64,000 nucleotides of DNA from Butyrivibrio sp. FCS014 (lineage in GTDB: Bacteria > Bacillota > Clostridia > Lachnospirales > Lachnospiraceae), in NCBI RefSeq assembly GCF_000526935.1, contig NZ_JAHA01000013.1, forward strand, positions 1 to 64,000, given 5' to 3'. The position numbers and the translations under genes were made by a program. Positions 34,190-45,540 of this stretch are shown here, piece by piece. Below the pieces are notes generated by a model, which searched no databases, had not been told where the DNA came from, and saw only the letters and a program-made list of their open reading frames with translations. Numbering within the stretch: the first letter of the stretch is position 1; each line of letters opens with the position of its first letter.

Positions 34190-35713
34190 ATGGAACTAAA
34201 ACCAGAAAAAATATCCGAGGTCATTCGAAGCCAGATAAAGAATTATCAGAACGCGATCATTCAGAATGAGACCGGAACAGTTCTTACCGTTGGTGACGGT
34301 ATCGCCAGAGTCAGCGGACTTTTGAACTGTATGGCCGGTGAGCTTCTTGAGTTTGAGAACGGAACATTCGGAATGGCTCAGAACCTCGAGGAAACAGTAG
34401 TTTCTGCGGTTTTGTTCGGCGAGGATGTAGGTATCAGCGAAGGACAGACCGTTAAGCGCACAGGCAGAGTTGTATCTGTACCTGTAGGCGAGCAGATGAT
34501 CGGACGTGTCGTTAATGCCATTGGTCAGCCTATCGACGGCCAGGGCCCTATCGAGACTACCGAATACAGACCGGTTGAATCACCGGCACCCGGAATTATC
34601 GCAAGACAGCCCGTTAAGGAGCCCCTTCAGACAGGTATCAAGGCTATCGATTCCATGATCCCTATCGGAAGAGGACAGCGTGAGCTGATCATCGGCGACA
34701 GACAGACCGGTAAGACCACAATTGCTATTGATACAATCCTTAACCAGAAGGGCAAGGATGTTATCTGTATCTATGTTGCTATCGGACAGAAACGTTCGAC
34801 AGTTACTTCACTTGTTGAGGACCTTAAGAAGGGCGGAGCCATGGACTACACCATCGTTGTAGCCGCTACAGCTTCAGAACCCAGTCCTCTTCAGTACATT
34901 TCACCTTACACAGGCTGCGCTATGGGTGAGTACTTTATGCATCAGGGCAAGCACGTTCTTTGTATCTACGACGACTTGTCCAAGCATGCGGTTGCTTACC
35001 GAGCACTCTCCCTGCTGATCAGAAGACCTCCGGGACGTGAGGCTTATCCCGGTGACGTATTCTATCTGCACTCAAGACTTCTTGAGAGAGCAGCTAAGCT
35101 CTCAGATGAGAACGGAGGCGGTTCACTTACAGCCCTTCCTATCATCGAGACTCAGGCTGGTGACGTTTCGGCATACATTCCCACAAACGTTATCTCCATC
35201 ACAGATGGTCAGATATTCCTTGAGACCGAGCTCTTCCACTCAGGAATCATGCCGGCGGTTAACCCCGGTATCTCCGTATCCCGAGTTGGTGGTAACGCTC
35301 AGATCAAGGCAATGAAGAAGGTTGCCGGAACATTGAAACTTGTATATTCACAGTACCGTGAGCTGGCAAGCTTTGCTCAGTTCGGTTCCGACCTTGATGA
35401 AGACACCAAGAACCGTCTTGCACAGGGTGAAAGAATCGTGGAAGTCCTCAAGCAGGACAAGAACCAGCCGGTACCTGTAGAGAAGCAGGTTGCCATCCTT
35501 TATGCCGTAATCAACAATATTCTGATGAAGGTAGCAGTTACCGATGTAGCAGAATATGAAGCAGGACTTTATGACTTCCTTGACAACGATCCTTCCGGAA
35601 TCGCAGCAATGCGTGACATCCGTGAGACCGGTAAGCTGGAAGCTGAAACAGAGACCAAGCTAAAAGAGGCACTGGACGCTTATACAGAGAAGTTCCTTAA
35701 GCAGAAGGGCTGA
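34190..35713 (+). CDS. atpA: ATP synthase F1 subunit alpha
   Basis: Alpha (507 residues) carries the non-catalytic nucleotide sites of F1. The Walker A motif GDRQTGKT, the following [14 protein letters not shown] region, the adenine-contact segment and the hallmark [14 protein letters not shown] are intact. It starts behind CGGAGGA at ATG 34190. Length matches the family. It is the fifth structural gene in the operon, between delta and gamma. Confidence 0.97.
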   Translation: MELKPEKISEVIRSQIKNYQNAIIQNETGTVLTVGDGIARVSGLLNCMAGELLEFENGTFGMAQNLEETVVSAVLFGEDVGISEGQTVKRTGRVVSVPVGEQMIGRVVNAIGQPIDGQGPIETTEYRPVESPAPGIIARQPVKEPLQTGIKAIDSMIPIGRGQRELIIGDRQTGKTTIAIDTILNQKGKDVICIYVAIGQKRSTVTSLVEDLKKGGAMDYTIVVAATASEPSPLQYISPYTGCAMGEYFMHQGKHVLCIYDDLSKHAVAYRALSLLIRRPPGREAYPGDVFYLHSRLLERAAKLSDENGGGSLTALPIIETQAGDVSAYIPTNVISITDGQIFLETELFHSGIMPAVNPGISVSRVGGNAQIKAMKKVAGTLKLVYSQYRELASFAQFGSDLDEDTKNRLAQGERIVEVLKQDKNQPVPVEKQVAILYAVINNILMKVAVTDVAEYEAGLYDFLDNDPSGIAAMRDIRETGKLEAETETKLKEALDAYTEKFLKQKG

Positions 35714-35732
35714 TAAGAGGAGGACTTAAATA

Positions 35733-38037
<2,305 letters not shown>

Positions 38038-38042
38038 TTACT

Positions 38043-38468
38043 ATGTCCTCATATCATTTACAGGTTGTTTCCATGGATGGAGAAGACTTTGACGGACAGG
38101 TTCAAAAGATATTGCTGCGTACAATAGACGGTGACGTGGAAATCCTTGCGCGCCACACGGACTACTGTACCGCTATCGGCATGGGCACCGCCAGAGTTAC
38201 CATGGAAGACGGAACCGTTAGAAAAGCAGCCTGTATCGGTGGAATGCTTTCTGTACTTAAGGGCGAGGTCAGAGTTTTCCCTACCACCTGGGAGTGGAGT
38301 GAAGACATCGACATCGAGCGTGCCAAAGCTGCCAAGGCAAGGGCCGAGGAAAGGCTTAAAGACCAGCAGCTGGACAAGCAAGCCCGCGTCAGGGCGGAGG
38401 CCAAGCTCTACAGAGCCCTGGTAAGACTTGGTTCTTCCGGACAGGATCACGACTTTAAACAACAATAA
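38043..38468 (+). CDS. atpC: ATP synthase F1 subunit epsilon
   Basis: Epsilon (141 residues) couples gamma to the c-ring and can inhibit hydrolysis. The N-terminal beta-sandwich (about 1-85, VSMDGEDFDGQVQKILLRTIDGDVEILARH) and the C-terminal helical pair rich in Ala, Arg and Glu (about 92-135) are present. It starts 5 bases after the beta stop. Its 3' end is followed by the operon terminator. Confidence 0.93.
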   Translation: MSSYHLQVVSMDGEDFDGQVQKILLRTIDGDVEILARHTDYCTAIGMGTARVTMEDGTVRKAACIGGMLSVLKGEVRVFPTTWEWSEDIDIERAKAAKARAEERLKDQQLDKQARVRAEAKLYRALVRLGSSGQDHDFKQQ

Positions 38469-38483
38469 TATAAAGACAAATTA

Positions 38484-38513
38484 AATGGCCCGGAGTGCTT
38501 ACTCCGGGCCATT
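38484..38513. terminator. Bidirectional terminator after the ATP synthase operon
   Basis: A perfect 13-bp stem (38484-38496 with 38501-38513; core GGCCCGGAGT/ACTCCGGGCC) closed by a GCTT loop lies between convergent atpC and the importer operon. Flanking AT-rich tracts make it usable from both sides. Confidence 0.8.
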
Positions 38514-38564
38514 CTATGTTCTGCGCCATCCGGCGCGATATTGCTGAAACCTGATGGACTTTGA

Positions 38565-39479
38565 TTACTCTTTTACACCACCGATTGTAAGACCTGCAAC
38601 GAAGTATCTCTGCAGGAAAGGATAGAGCATTACGATGGGAGCCATGGTGATGATGGTGGCTGCGGCTCTTACGGATACAGGAGTGATGTTAACCTGAGTT
38701 CCTGTGGTGGCAGCACCTGCGTTACCCTTAAGGCTTGTAACTGCTGAAAGCATCTTCATCAGCTCGTACTGCAGTGTTGTGTACTGGTCGGCCATACGGT
38801 TGTAGAGCATGGTATCGAACCAGGAGTTCCACTGACCTACAGCAACGAAAAGAGCTATTGTAGCGTAGATGGGTTTGCACAGGGGGGATACAACAGATAC
38901 GAATATCTTCATATATCCTGCGCCGTCGATCTGTGCTGCTTCCTGAAGAGAATCCGGAAGTCCTTCCATGTAGGTTCTCATAACCAGCATATTGAAACCG
39001 CTTATCATTCCGGGGATGACATATACCCAGAATGAATTTGTCAGATGCAGGTTTCTGTACAGGAGCATTACAGGGATCATACCGCCGTTAACGTACATTG
39101 TAATAACCCAGAAAAGAGACAGCTGGGATCTGAAGACAAAGTTCTTCTGGCTTACAATGAAGGCGAGCAGCGCATTGGCAACTACCGCAAATAATGTTCC
39201 CAGGACGGTTCGAAGAACCGATATAACAGCGCCTCGGCCGATGTTTCTAAGAGCAAGCACTGCGCCGTAGTTCTGTGTGGTAAATATTCTGGGCCATAAG
39301 TGAACTCCGCCTCTCATGGCGTCTACACCGTCGTTAAAGGAAATGGCCAGTGTATTAAGTACGGGATAAATGGTCACTACACAGAAAATCAACATAAACA
39401 GATACAGGAAAATGTAAAAGATCACATCTCCGACTTTTAGTCTATTAAGTTTACCTGACTTATTCTCATTCTTTTCCAT
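38565..39479 (-). CDS. Oligosaccharide ABC importer permease, LplC/YtcP type
   Basis: This 304-residue inner-membrane permease has six predicted helices. The ABC-binding EAA loop reads EAAQIDGAGYMKIFVSVVSP and the C terminus GGVKE is typical of the CUT1 subfamily LplC/YtcP. It pairs with the LplB-type permease that starts 12 bases upstream on the same strand and with the solute-binding protein before that. No ATPase gene is nearby, so a shared MsmK/UgpC-like ATPase from elsewhere must be used. Position next to an esterase-GH43 gene suggests import of decorated xylo- or arabinoxylo-oligosaccharides. Confidence 0.9.
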   Translation of the reverse strand: MEKNENKSGKLNRLKVGDVIFYIFLYLFMLIFCVVTIYPVLNTLAISFNDGVDAMRGGVHLWPRIFTTQNYGAVLALRNIGRGAVISVLRTVLGTLFAVVANALLAFIVSQKNFVFRSQLSLFWVITMYVNGGMIPVMLLYRNLHLTNSFWVYVIPGMISGFNMLVMRTYMEGLPDSLQEAAQIDGAGYMKIFVSVVSPLCKPIYATIALFVAVGQWNSWFDTMLYNRMADQYTTLQYELMKMLSAVTSLKGNAGAATTGTQVNITPVSVRAAATIITMAPIVMLYPFLQRYFVAGLTIGGVKE

Positions 39480-39491
39480 ACAGCACCTCCC

Positions 39492-40430
39492 TTAGAATAA
39501 CCTTTCTTCGCCGGTTCTCTTGGCGATCTGATTTGCCAGCACGATGATCACGATGGATACGACGCTCTTAAAGATACCTGCTGCAGTACCGAGAGAGTAG
39601 TCGTTCTGGCTGATACCCCAGGTGAGGACATAGATGTCGATGGTATCGGATACGCTTTTTACAAGACCGTTTCCTAAGAGATACTGTACTTCAAAACCTG
39701 CGTTAAGCAGATTACCCATGTTCATGATAAGCAGGATTATGATCGTAGGTCTGATACCCGGCAGTGTAACATTCTTGATCTTGCCCCATCTTCCTGCGCC
39801 GTCGATGGAAGCGGCCTCATACAGACAGGGGTCAATGGATGTAATGGCTGACAGGTAGATAATGGCATTCCATCCTGTTTCTTTCCATACATGCGCGAAG
39901 GTTACGATGGGCCAGAACAGCGCCGGTATCGAGAAAAACGGGACGGTATCCTTAACAATACCGAATTTAACAAGAAGTTCGTTTACGATACCTGTTGATG
40001 ACAGAGCATCATTCAGGATACCTGTAACGATGATCCATGAAAGGAAGTGGGGAAGGTAGGAAATGGTCTGAACTACCTTCTTGGCCCTCAGCAGTCTGAA
40101 CTCATTTAAGAGAATAGCAAAGATAATAGCTGTGAGGGTAGTAAATATAAGGTTTAAAGTTCCCATGCAGAAGGTGTTTCTGATAACCTTAAGGAAGGTT
40201 GCGTCTGAAAACAGGAACTTGAATTTTGTAAGGCCGACCCACTGGGAGTGGAAAAGACCTGTCTTATTCTTATAGTTTTCAAAAGCCATCAGCCAGCCGG
40301 CCAGGGGCAGATAACAGAAGACAAATCCGTATATTACAAACACTGCAGACCAGGCAATAAGAACTCTCTGCTTGATGAGTTCTTTTTTGGTGATGACCGG
40401 TTTCTTTTTCATTGTGACGGTTTTACTCAT
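39492..40430 (-). CDS. Oligosaccharide ABC importer permease, LplB type
   Basis: This 312-residue permease has a charged cytoplasmic N terminus followed by six membrane helices. The EAA loop EAASIDGAGRWGKIKNVTLP contacts the ATPase. The LplB signature YLPHFLSWIIV is present. The start follows GAAAGGT. It forms the heterodimeric channel with the LplC-type permease downstream. A hairpin (40467-40506) separates it from the upstream solute-binding gene, which probably lowers its expression relative to that gene. Confidence 0.9.
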   Translation of the reverse strand: MSKTVTMKKKPVITKKELIKQRVLIAWSAVFVIYGFVFCYLPLAGWLMAFENYKNKTGLFHSQWVGLTKFKFLFSDATFLKVIRNTFCMGTLNLIFTTLTAIIFAILLNEFRLLRAKKVVQTISYLPHFLSWIIVTGILNDALSSTGIVNELLVKFGIVKDTVPFFSIPALFWPIVTFAHVWKETGWNAIIYLSAITSIDPCLYEAASIDGAGRWGKIKNVTLPGIRPTIIILLIMNMGNLLNAGFEVQYLLGNGLVKSVSDTIDIYVLTWGISQNDYSLGTAAGIFKSVVSIVIIVLANQIAKRTGEERLF

Positions 40431-40466
40431 GCTTTTGGTACCTTTCGTATAATAAATCTGTATAAA

Positions 40467-40506
40467 AAGGCAGCCATATACTTTTATAACTGCATATGGC
40501 CGCCTT
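40467..40506 (-). promoter_or_regulatory. Hairpin between solute-binding and permease genes (operon 1)
   Basis: AAAGGC-A-GCCATAT (40466-40479) pairs with ATATGGC-C-GCCTT (40494-40506), with one internal A.C mismatch. In the transcribed (minus) direction it follows the binding-protein stop and precedes the LplB start. There is no T-run, so partial termination or protection of the upstream mRNA is the likely effect. Confidence 0.6.
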
Positions 40507-40531
40507 ATCGTCTAAAACCGGAAATTAAACA

Positions 40532-42313
40532 TTAGTTGCCTGCGTTTGCTGCCACTCTTCTGTCAAGCTCTTCCTGCATCTGGTTAAGGAAGTCTTCAGG
40601 CTGGCATGCTTCGTAAGCGCTCATGTAGTTGTTCCACTCGCTCTCGAAGTCAGATGCCATAACAATCTTAGGAAGCCACTCGTGCTTTGTCTCGCCCATC
40701 TTTGTCCAGGCAACACCACCGGGTGTTGATGTATCAAGGTTGTTTGAGTATGACCACATAGGGAACCAAGGATGTGTTGCGTTAACATCTTCTACAACTG
40801 AACCGATAAGATCGGGATAGTTCTTAGCACCGTATGCATCGAAGCACTTCTTAAGGGGCTCTGCCAGCTTGTCATAGAACTCTGAAGGCTGCTCCTCGGG
40901 AAGGTTAGCGTTGATTCCATCATCGCTTGTTCCGCCGTACTGAGGAAGGTAGCTGTATGTGCACATGTGATCTGCTTTGTACTTAGGATCAGCAACCTGT
41001 GCTCTGATCTCAGGAGTTCTGTAGAACAGACCGTTCTCGTCTACGAGGTAATCAACACCCTCAACACCCCAGAAACGAAGGTTCATGATATCCTGGTCGA
41101 GCATCTTGTCAAGGAATGAGAATGCAAGGTCGGGATCTGAGCAGCTTGTTGTAACTGCGATACCTGAAGCTGTGTTAAGTGTGTCACCGTATGTATGCCA
41201 ACGGTTCTCCATGCCCTCATCAATTGTAAGTCCGAGAGGAACATAGTTGCAGCCCTGCTTATCAAGACCTGCTGTAAGGAGTGCGTCGTTGATCTGCTGG
41301 AAATCCCAGTACTGATCGCACATACCAAGTACGTTACCGTTTGAAAGCTTTGTGATGTAGTCATCGTATTTCTGTGTTCCGAAGTCCTTATCTACGATGC
41401 CCTTCTTGTACTCTTCGTTGAGCTTCTGGAAATATCTCTTAGCTGTAGGAGTTGTGTTGTAGTCAACGATTGTAGGATCCTTGCCCTCGAAATCAACGAT
41501 TACAGAACCGTCGTTAGGATATCCGTCAAGGAACTGAGGTGCGTTCTCGATACAGAAGTATCTCCAGTCATCGCAAAGGCATGTGTAAGGGATGATGTCC
41601 ATCTCGTTGCCGTTTGCATCCTGAGTCTTAGGATTAGCAGCTGCATATCTCTCGATAAGATCGAAGTACTGATCAAGAGTCTTGATCTCAGGATAGTTGT
41701 CCCACTCAAGAACTCTTGCCTGAATCCAGAATGCCTCATCGTTGTGTGCTGTACCTGTAGGAGCACCCTTTGTGTTCTGGAATACGTTACACCAGTAGAT
41801 GTGTCCGTCATCCTGTCTGAACTGATCCCACTCTGTAGGTGTGTAGTAGTTTGTCAGGTTAGGATACTTGCCGCTTGCAAGGTACTCATCCCAGGGAACA
41901 AGAACACCTTCGTTGTAAAGATCTGCGCATCCGTCACCACCATCGATAAGGTCAGGATATGTTCCTGAAGCGATGATGCTTCCGATTGCCTCTGATACTG
42001 TCTGGCCTGTAAGCCATGTCTCTTTCAGACGAACGCCTGTCTTCTCAGCGATCATGTCCTGGATCTCATTGTTTCCGCTGTTGATCTCTGTTCCGGGCAT
42101 TCCTGCGAAGAATGTGAAGTCTACGATGTCTCCGCTTGCTACAGGAGCAGCCTCGCCGCTGTCTGTTGTCTGAGCAGCAGTATCATTGCTGTCTGTTGTT
42201 GCCGGTGCAGCATTGTCTGCAGCCGGTGCGCTGCCGCAGCCTGCAAGAGAAGCTGCCATGAGCAGTGTGCTCATTGAAAGTGCAACGACTTTTTTCATTG
42301 TGTTGTTTTTCAT
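40532..42313 (-). CDS. Extracellular solute-binding lipoprotein of the first importer
   Basis: This 593-residue lipoprotein has a signal peptide with the lipobox LAGCGS and an Ala/Thr/Asp-rich linker before the mature binding domain, as usual for LplA/YtcQ-like CUT1 binding proteins. Aromatic residues are plentiful (WDEY, YYTPTEWDQF), fitting sugar stacking. I chose the start at 42313 (MKNNTMKK) because AAAGGGGT lies just upstream; the frame is open to 42436 but gives no signal peptide. A predicted TATAAT box lies about 80 bases upstream. The ligand is probably a xylan-derived oligosaccharide, judged by the neighbours. Confidence 0.9.
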   Translation of the reverse strand: MKNNTMKKVVALSMSTLLMAASLAGCGSAPAADNAAPATTDSNDTAAQTTDSGEAAPVASGDIVDFTFFAGMPGTEINSGNNEIQDMIAEKTGVRLKETWLTGQTVSEAIGSIIASGTYPDLIDGGDGCADLYNEGVLVPWDEYLASGKYPNLTNYYTPTEWDQFRQDDGHIYWCNVFQNTKGAPTGTAHNDEAFWIQARVLEWDNYPEIKTLDQYFDLIERYAAANPKTQDANGNEMDIIPYTCLCDDWRYFCIENAPQFLDGYPNDGSVIVDFEGKDPTIVDYNTTPTAKRYFQKLNEEYKKGIVDKDFGTQKYDDYITKLSNGNVLGMCDQYWDFQQINDALLTAGLDKQGCNYVPLGLTIDEGMENRWHTYGDTLNTASGIAVTTSCSDPDLAFSFLDKMLDQDIMNLRFWGVEGVDYLVDENGLFYRTPEIRAQVADPKYKADHMCTYSYLPQYGGTSDDGINANLPEEQPSEFYDKLAEPLKKCFDAYGAKNYPDLIGSVVEDVNATHPWFPMWSYSNNLDTSTPGGVAWTKMGETKHEWLPKIVMASDFESEWNNYMSAYEACQPEDFLNQMQEELDRRVAANAGN

Positions 42314-42480
42314 TTCTAAACCCCTTTCTCTCCTCACTTTTTTCCAAAAAACATAATCACTATGTCTTTTTTCTGAAATCATTATAAATTTCTGCGCTTC
42401 GTAAAAAGAATGGAATTCTTTTACTTCAGTTAGCACATTTTTTACTTCTTTAACAGAAAATTTATGATTTGTTCTAATTT

Positions 42481-42492
42481 ATTGTGCACAAT
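42481..42492. promoter_or_regulatory. Perfect 12-bp palindrome upstream of the binding-protein gene
   Basis: ATTGTGCACAAT lies between the end of the esterase-GH43 gene and the solute-binding gene, within the 185-base gap that should contain the latter's promoter. It is a plausible regulator site, but a 12-bp palindrome in AT-rich DNA can arise by chance. Confidence 0.3.
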
Positions 42493-42498
42493 TTACAA

Positions 42499-45315
42499 TC
42501 AATGCAGGTACTCTATTGATAATAATGAACAATTACCGCTTCCTTTATAGACAAGATATAGTGCACATTTTTTACCTGTAAAAAGAGCGTCGAATCTGCA
42601 TTCGTGAGCGGTCCAGATGTTGGAGCCGTTGGCCTTGATCTTCCCAAGTAAAATGCCCTGGCCATCGGGAGTTTTCCCGCCTGCTGATTCTCCGGGACAG
42701 GTACGTACCTCAAATTCCCCATCGAAGTAAGCCCTTGTCTTAATGCGAAGTCCTGTGGCGCCCTTAACATCGAAGTACTTAAATCCAACGGTGGTTCCGT
42801 CAACGATGCCCTTGATATAGCCGTCGCTGTAGTCCTCATCGCCGCCCTGCTGAACAATCCTCGGAACTGACTCTCTGACGTAGAGCTCACGATCCTCTGT
42901 AAAGAGATTGCAGGCGATATAGGCAGGATATTCGCCTATATCTGACAGAGGTCCTCCGTTAAGACCGCAGGAAGTGATCTCTGCCTGCTTTATGCTGCCG
43001 TCAGCCTCAAAGTCGATCCTTTCTGCGCAGCCCTGTCTTGAGAACCAGGTGCCATGGGTATGTCTGTGGTAAAAGATATACCAATTACCGGAAATCTCCA
43101 GGATGCTTCCGTGATTGTTGGCACCGTAGGCTGCGGGAACCGATGCATTCTTATAAGTATCTATATGAAGATCGCAGTTGCTTACGATAACTCCGCCGTA
43201 AGTGAAGGGGCCTTCCGGTTTATCTGAGGTAGCGTAGCACAGCTCGTGCATAACCTCGGATGAGTAGATGAAGTAGTAGGTGTCGCCGCGCTTTCTGATA
43301 GACGGTGCCTCGAAGAAGGCATGTCCCTCAAAGCCTGTGCCGGCGCTGTACTGATCTCCCGGTGCAATTATTGCGGGAGCCTTGACTACAGTCAGCATGT
43401 CTTTTCCAAGAACCGTGAACATGGCGCCGTGCCTGGATTTATCTCCCTGGCCGCAGAAGCCTGTGTAAAGGTAGGTAACATCTCCCTCAGTCAGTACTCC
43501 GGGATCAAACTGGGGCTCATCCCCCTCTTTGTCACCGAGCTTTGTTCCGTCCTCATAGTGAACGTAGCCGTAGAACTCGAAGGGTCCTGCAGGTATATCA
43601 GCCACCGCAACGGAGACGATGCTCACCTTATCAAGTACGTAGTAAAGATAATATCTTCCGTCGGGACCCACTGTGACATCCGGAGCGTAGAGACACATGT
43701 GTCCGTCCGGATTTAAGGGATCCTGAGTTTTTCTGTAGATAACGCCCTCGTAGTGCCAGTTGCCAAGATCGTTTACCGCAGCTGACCAGCATACGTAGTC
43801 ACCAAGGCAGAAGGTCTCGCCCTTGCAGATGTCGTGGGAGCCGTAGACATAGACTCTGTCACCGAACACATAGGGCTCACCGTCGGGAATATATTCCCAG
43901 GAGGGAAGGTAGGGATTCACAGCCTGCTTTTTGCTGCCCTGCCTGATGCCCCCTTCACATTTTGGTGTTGGGCCTCTTCCCGGGAATTCCATCTCGCTAT
44001 GGAAGGGGTCACGATAGGGATCCCATTTGGGAAGAGGTTTATTATCAGCGCCGGAGGGATTGGGGTCTCCGGTTTTTACGAAGTTTGCAAAGTAGTCGCA
44101 CATCCTGCCGGCCAGGTCAAAGTGCCTGCCCTCATAGGGTCTGTGGCATTTGCCCAGTGTGTTGAAGAAAAACCACAGGTCGCAGGAGTGGAAGGTTCCG
44201 GGATAAGCATCCCCTTTATGTCCGTCTCCCGGAATGTCGGGATCGAATCTGTAATAGTAGAACCTCTGGTCCGGACGGTTTTTCTGAGCGTCCGTAAAGG
44301 CACTCTTAACGGACCGTTCCACCATATTTACGCCGGCATCAGAAAATTCATCCGTGGTATTTCCCGAGATCACAGGAACATCGGCGCATTCGCCTTTTAT
44401 GAACTTCTCCACGGGATCTGAGGTGCAAAAAGAACCGTCGATTATCGGGAACATTCTTCTGTGATCTTTTACAAATCTGTTGTAGCCATCCAGTATCTCT
44501 TTTCCCGAAAGGGCTCTTGCTTCCTCAAGGTCTTTAACTCCAAGGCAGGCAAAAAACTCTTCACCGAGAGCCTCGGCCTGTGACAGGTTCAGAGGATTAA
44601 AGATGTCGTCCTCAGCCTTGGGAAGTCTTATGATACCGCTGAAGATGGCTGCTCCCTTTATAATGTCAAAGTTATCTTTGCAGGCAAGCTGGTGCATTAC
44701 ACTGCCGCCGCCTGCGGACTGGCCTGCGATGGTGATCTTCTCAGGATCTCCTCCGAAGAAAGCGATATTTCTTTTGACCCATGATAGGGCAGCTTTCTGG
44801 TCAAGAAGACCGAAATTGGAAGGAGCATCGGGAGACTCTTTGGTGATGGAAGGATGTGCCATGAAGCCAAAAGCCGCCAGACGGTAAGCAATGCTCACAA
44901 CAATGACGCCGCGCTTTGCCAGGGCTTCGCCGTTAAATTCCATCTCGGCGGTGTAGCCCCACTGGAAGCCGCCGCCGTAGATCCATACAAGAACCGGAAG
45001 GGCTTCGTCGGCTTTTTTGGCCGGTGTCCATATATTTAAATAGAGGCAGTCCTCACTGTTGGGAATATCGGGATCAACGTGCCATTCTCTGTCGTAGAGA
45101 CCGTCCCCAACTCCCGGTGTATCCTGCATGGAAATGGGACCGAACTCAAAGGCGTTTAACGTGCCCTCCCAGTCGGGGCAGGGTTGAGGCGCCTTCCACC
45201 TGTTCTCTCCGGTGGGAGGAGCAGCAAAAGGAATCCCCTTAAACACCGTGATCCTTGGGTCATTGCCCGGAAGTCCGCGGACCTGGCCGTTTTCTGTTTT
45301 TGTGATTCGTAACAT
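42499..45315 (-). CDS. Carboxylesterase-GH43 fusion enzyme
   Basis: The 938-residue protein has no signal peptide. Residues 1-465 form a type-B carboxylesterase: the oxyanion loop WIYGGGFQWG, nucleophile elbow GQSAGGGS (Ser about 201) and SEDCLYLNIW. Residues about 467-790 form a GH43 five-bladed propeller with base Asp in IPDGEPYVFGDRVYVYGSHD, a middle Asp in YAPDVTVGPDG and acid Glu in FEAPSIRKRGDTYYF. Residues about 800-938 look like a CBM6-type sandwich. It should remove ester groups (acetyl or feruloyl) and arabinose or xylose from imported arabinoxylan oligosaccharides. The fusion joins two activities on the same substrate. Ester specificity is inference. It is divergent from a second GH43 gene. 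Confidence 0.85.
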   Translation of the reverse strand: MLRITKTENGQVRGLPGNDPRITVFKGIPFAAPPTGENRWKAPQPCPDWEGTLNAFEFGPISMQDTPGVGDGLYDREWHVDPDIPNSEDCLYLNIWTPAKKADEALPVLVWIYGGGFQWGYTAEMEFNGEALAKRGVIVVSIAYRLAAFGFMAHPSITKESPDAPSNFGLLDQKAALSWVKRNIAFFGGDPEKITIAGQSAGGGSVMHQLACKDNFDIIKGAAIFSGIIRLPKAEDDIFNPLNLSQAEALGEEFFACLGVKDLEEARALSGKEILDGYNRFVKDHRRMFPIIDGSFCTSDPVEKFIKGECADVPVISGNTTDEFSDAGVNMVERSVKSAFTDAQKNRPDQRFYYYRFDPDIPGDGHKGDAYPGTFHSCDLWFFFNTLGKCHRPYEGRHFDLAGRMCDYFANFVKTGDPNPSGADNKPLPKWDPYRDPFHSEMEFPGRGPTPKCEGGIRQGSKKQAVNPYLPSWEYIPDGEPYVFGDRVYVYGSHDICKGETFCLGDYVCWSAAVNDLGNWHYEGVIYRKTQDPLNPDGHMCLYAPDVTVGPDGRYYLYYVLDKVSIVSVAVADIPAGPFEFYGYVHYEDGTKLGDKEGDEPQFDPGVLTEGDVTYLYTGFCGQGDKSRHGAMFTVLGKDMLTVVKAPAIIAPGDQYSAGTGFEGHAFFEAPSIRKRGDTYYFIYSSEVMHELCYATSDKPEGPFTYGGVIVSNCDLHIDTYKNASVPAAYGANNHGSILEISGNWYIFYHRHTHGTWFSRQGCAERIDFEADGSIKQAEITSCGLNGGPLSDIGEYPAYIACNLFTEDRELYVRESVPRIVQQGGDEDYSDGYIKGIVDGTTVGFKYFDVKGATGLRIKTRAYFDGEFEVRTCPGESAGGKTPDGQGILLGKIKANGSNIWTAHECRFDALFTGKKCALYLVYKGSGNCSLLSIEYLH

Positions 45316-45464
45316 TATTCACCCCTGAATACAATACTTTTTTAAACCCTATGATTGTAATCTATCGCAAAAACAGTTCCGCAATCTAATCAAAAAATGC
45401 GACATATTTATCAATTGACCATCAATAGCAATTTTTGGACAGAATAAAGCAATTATAGGGTGGA

Positions 45465-45525
45465 GGGCGGAAATGCCCATTTGTTATAGTCGTGGAAGAT
45501 AAGAATATTGTGGGCAAAAGTGCCC
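45465..45525 (+). promoter_or_regulatory. Pair of GGGCRRAARTGCCC sites before the GH43 gene
   Basis: GGGCGGAAATGCCC (45465-45478) and GGGCAAAAGTGCCC (45512-45525) share 11 of 14 bases and the same inverted-repeat shape, 47 bases apart. A third version, GGGTAAAAGTGTCC, spans the GTG start of the GH115 gene (54917-54930). They could be regulator sites or short RNA hairpins. The rest of the 225-base gap to the divergent fusion gene is AT-rich with no clear -35/-10 pair. Confidence 0.4.
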
Positions 45526-45540
45526 GGAGGGGATTACATA

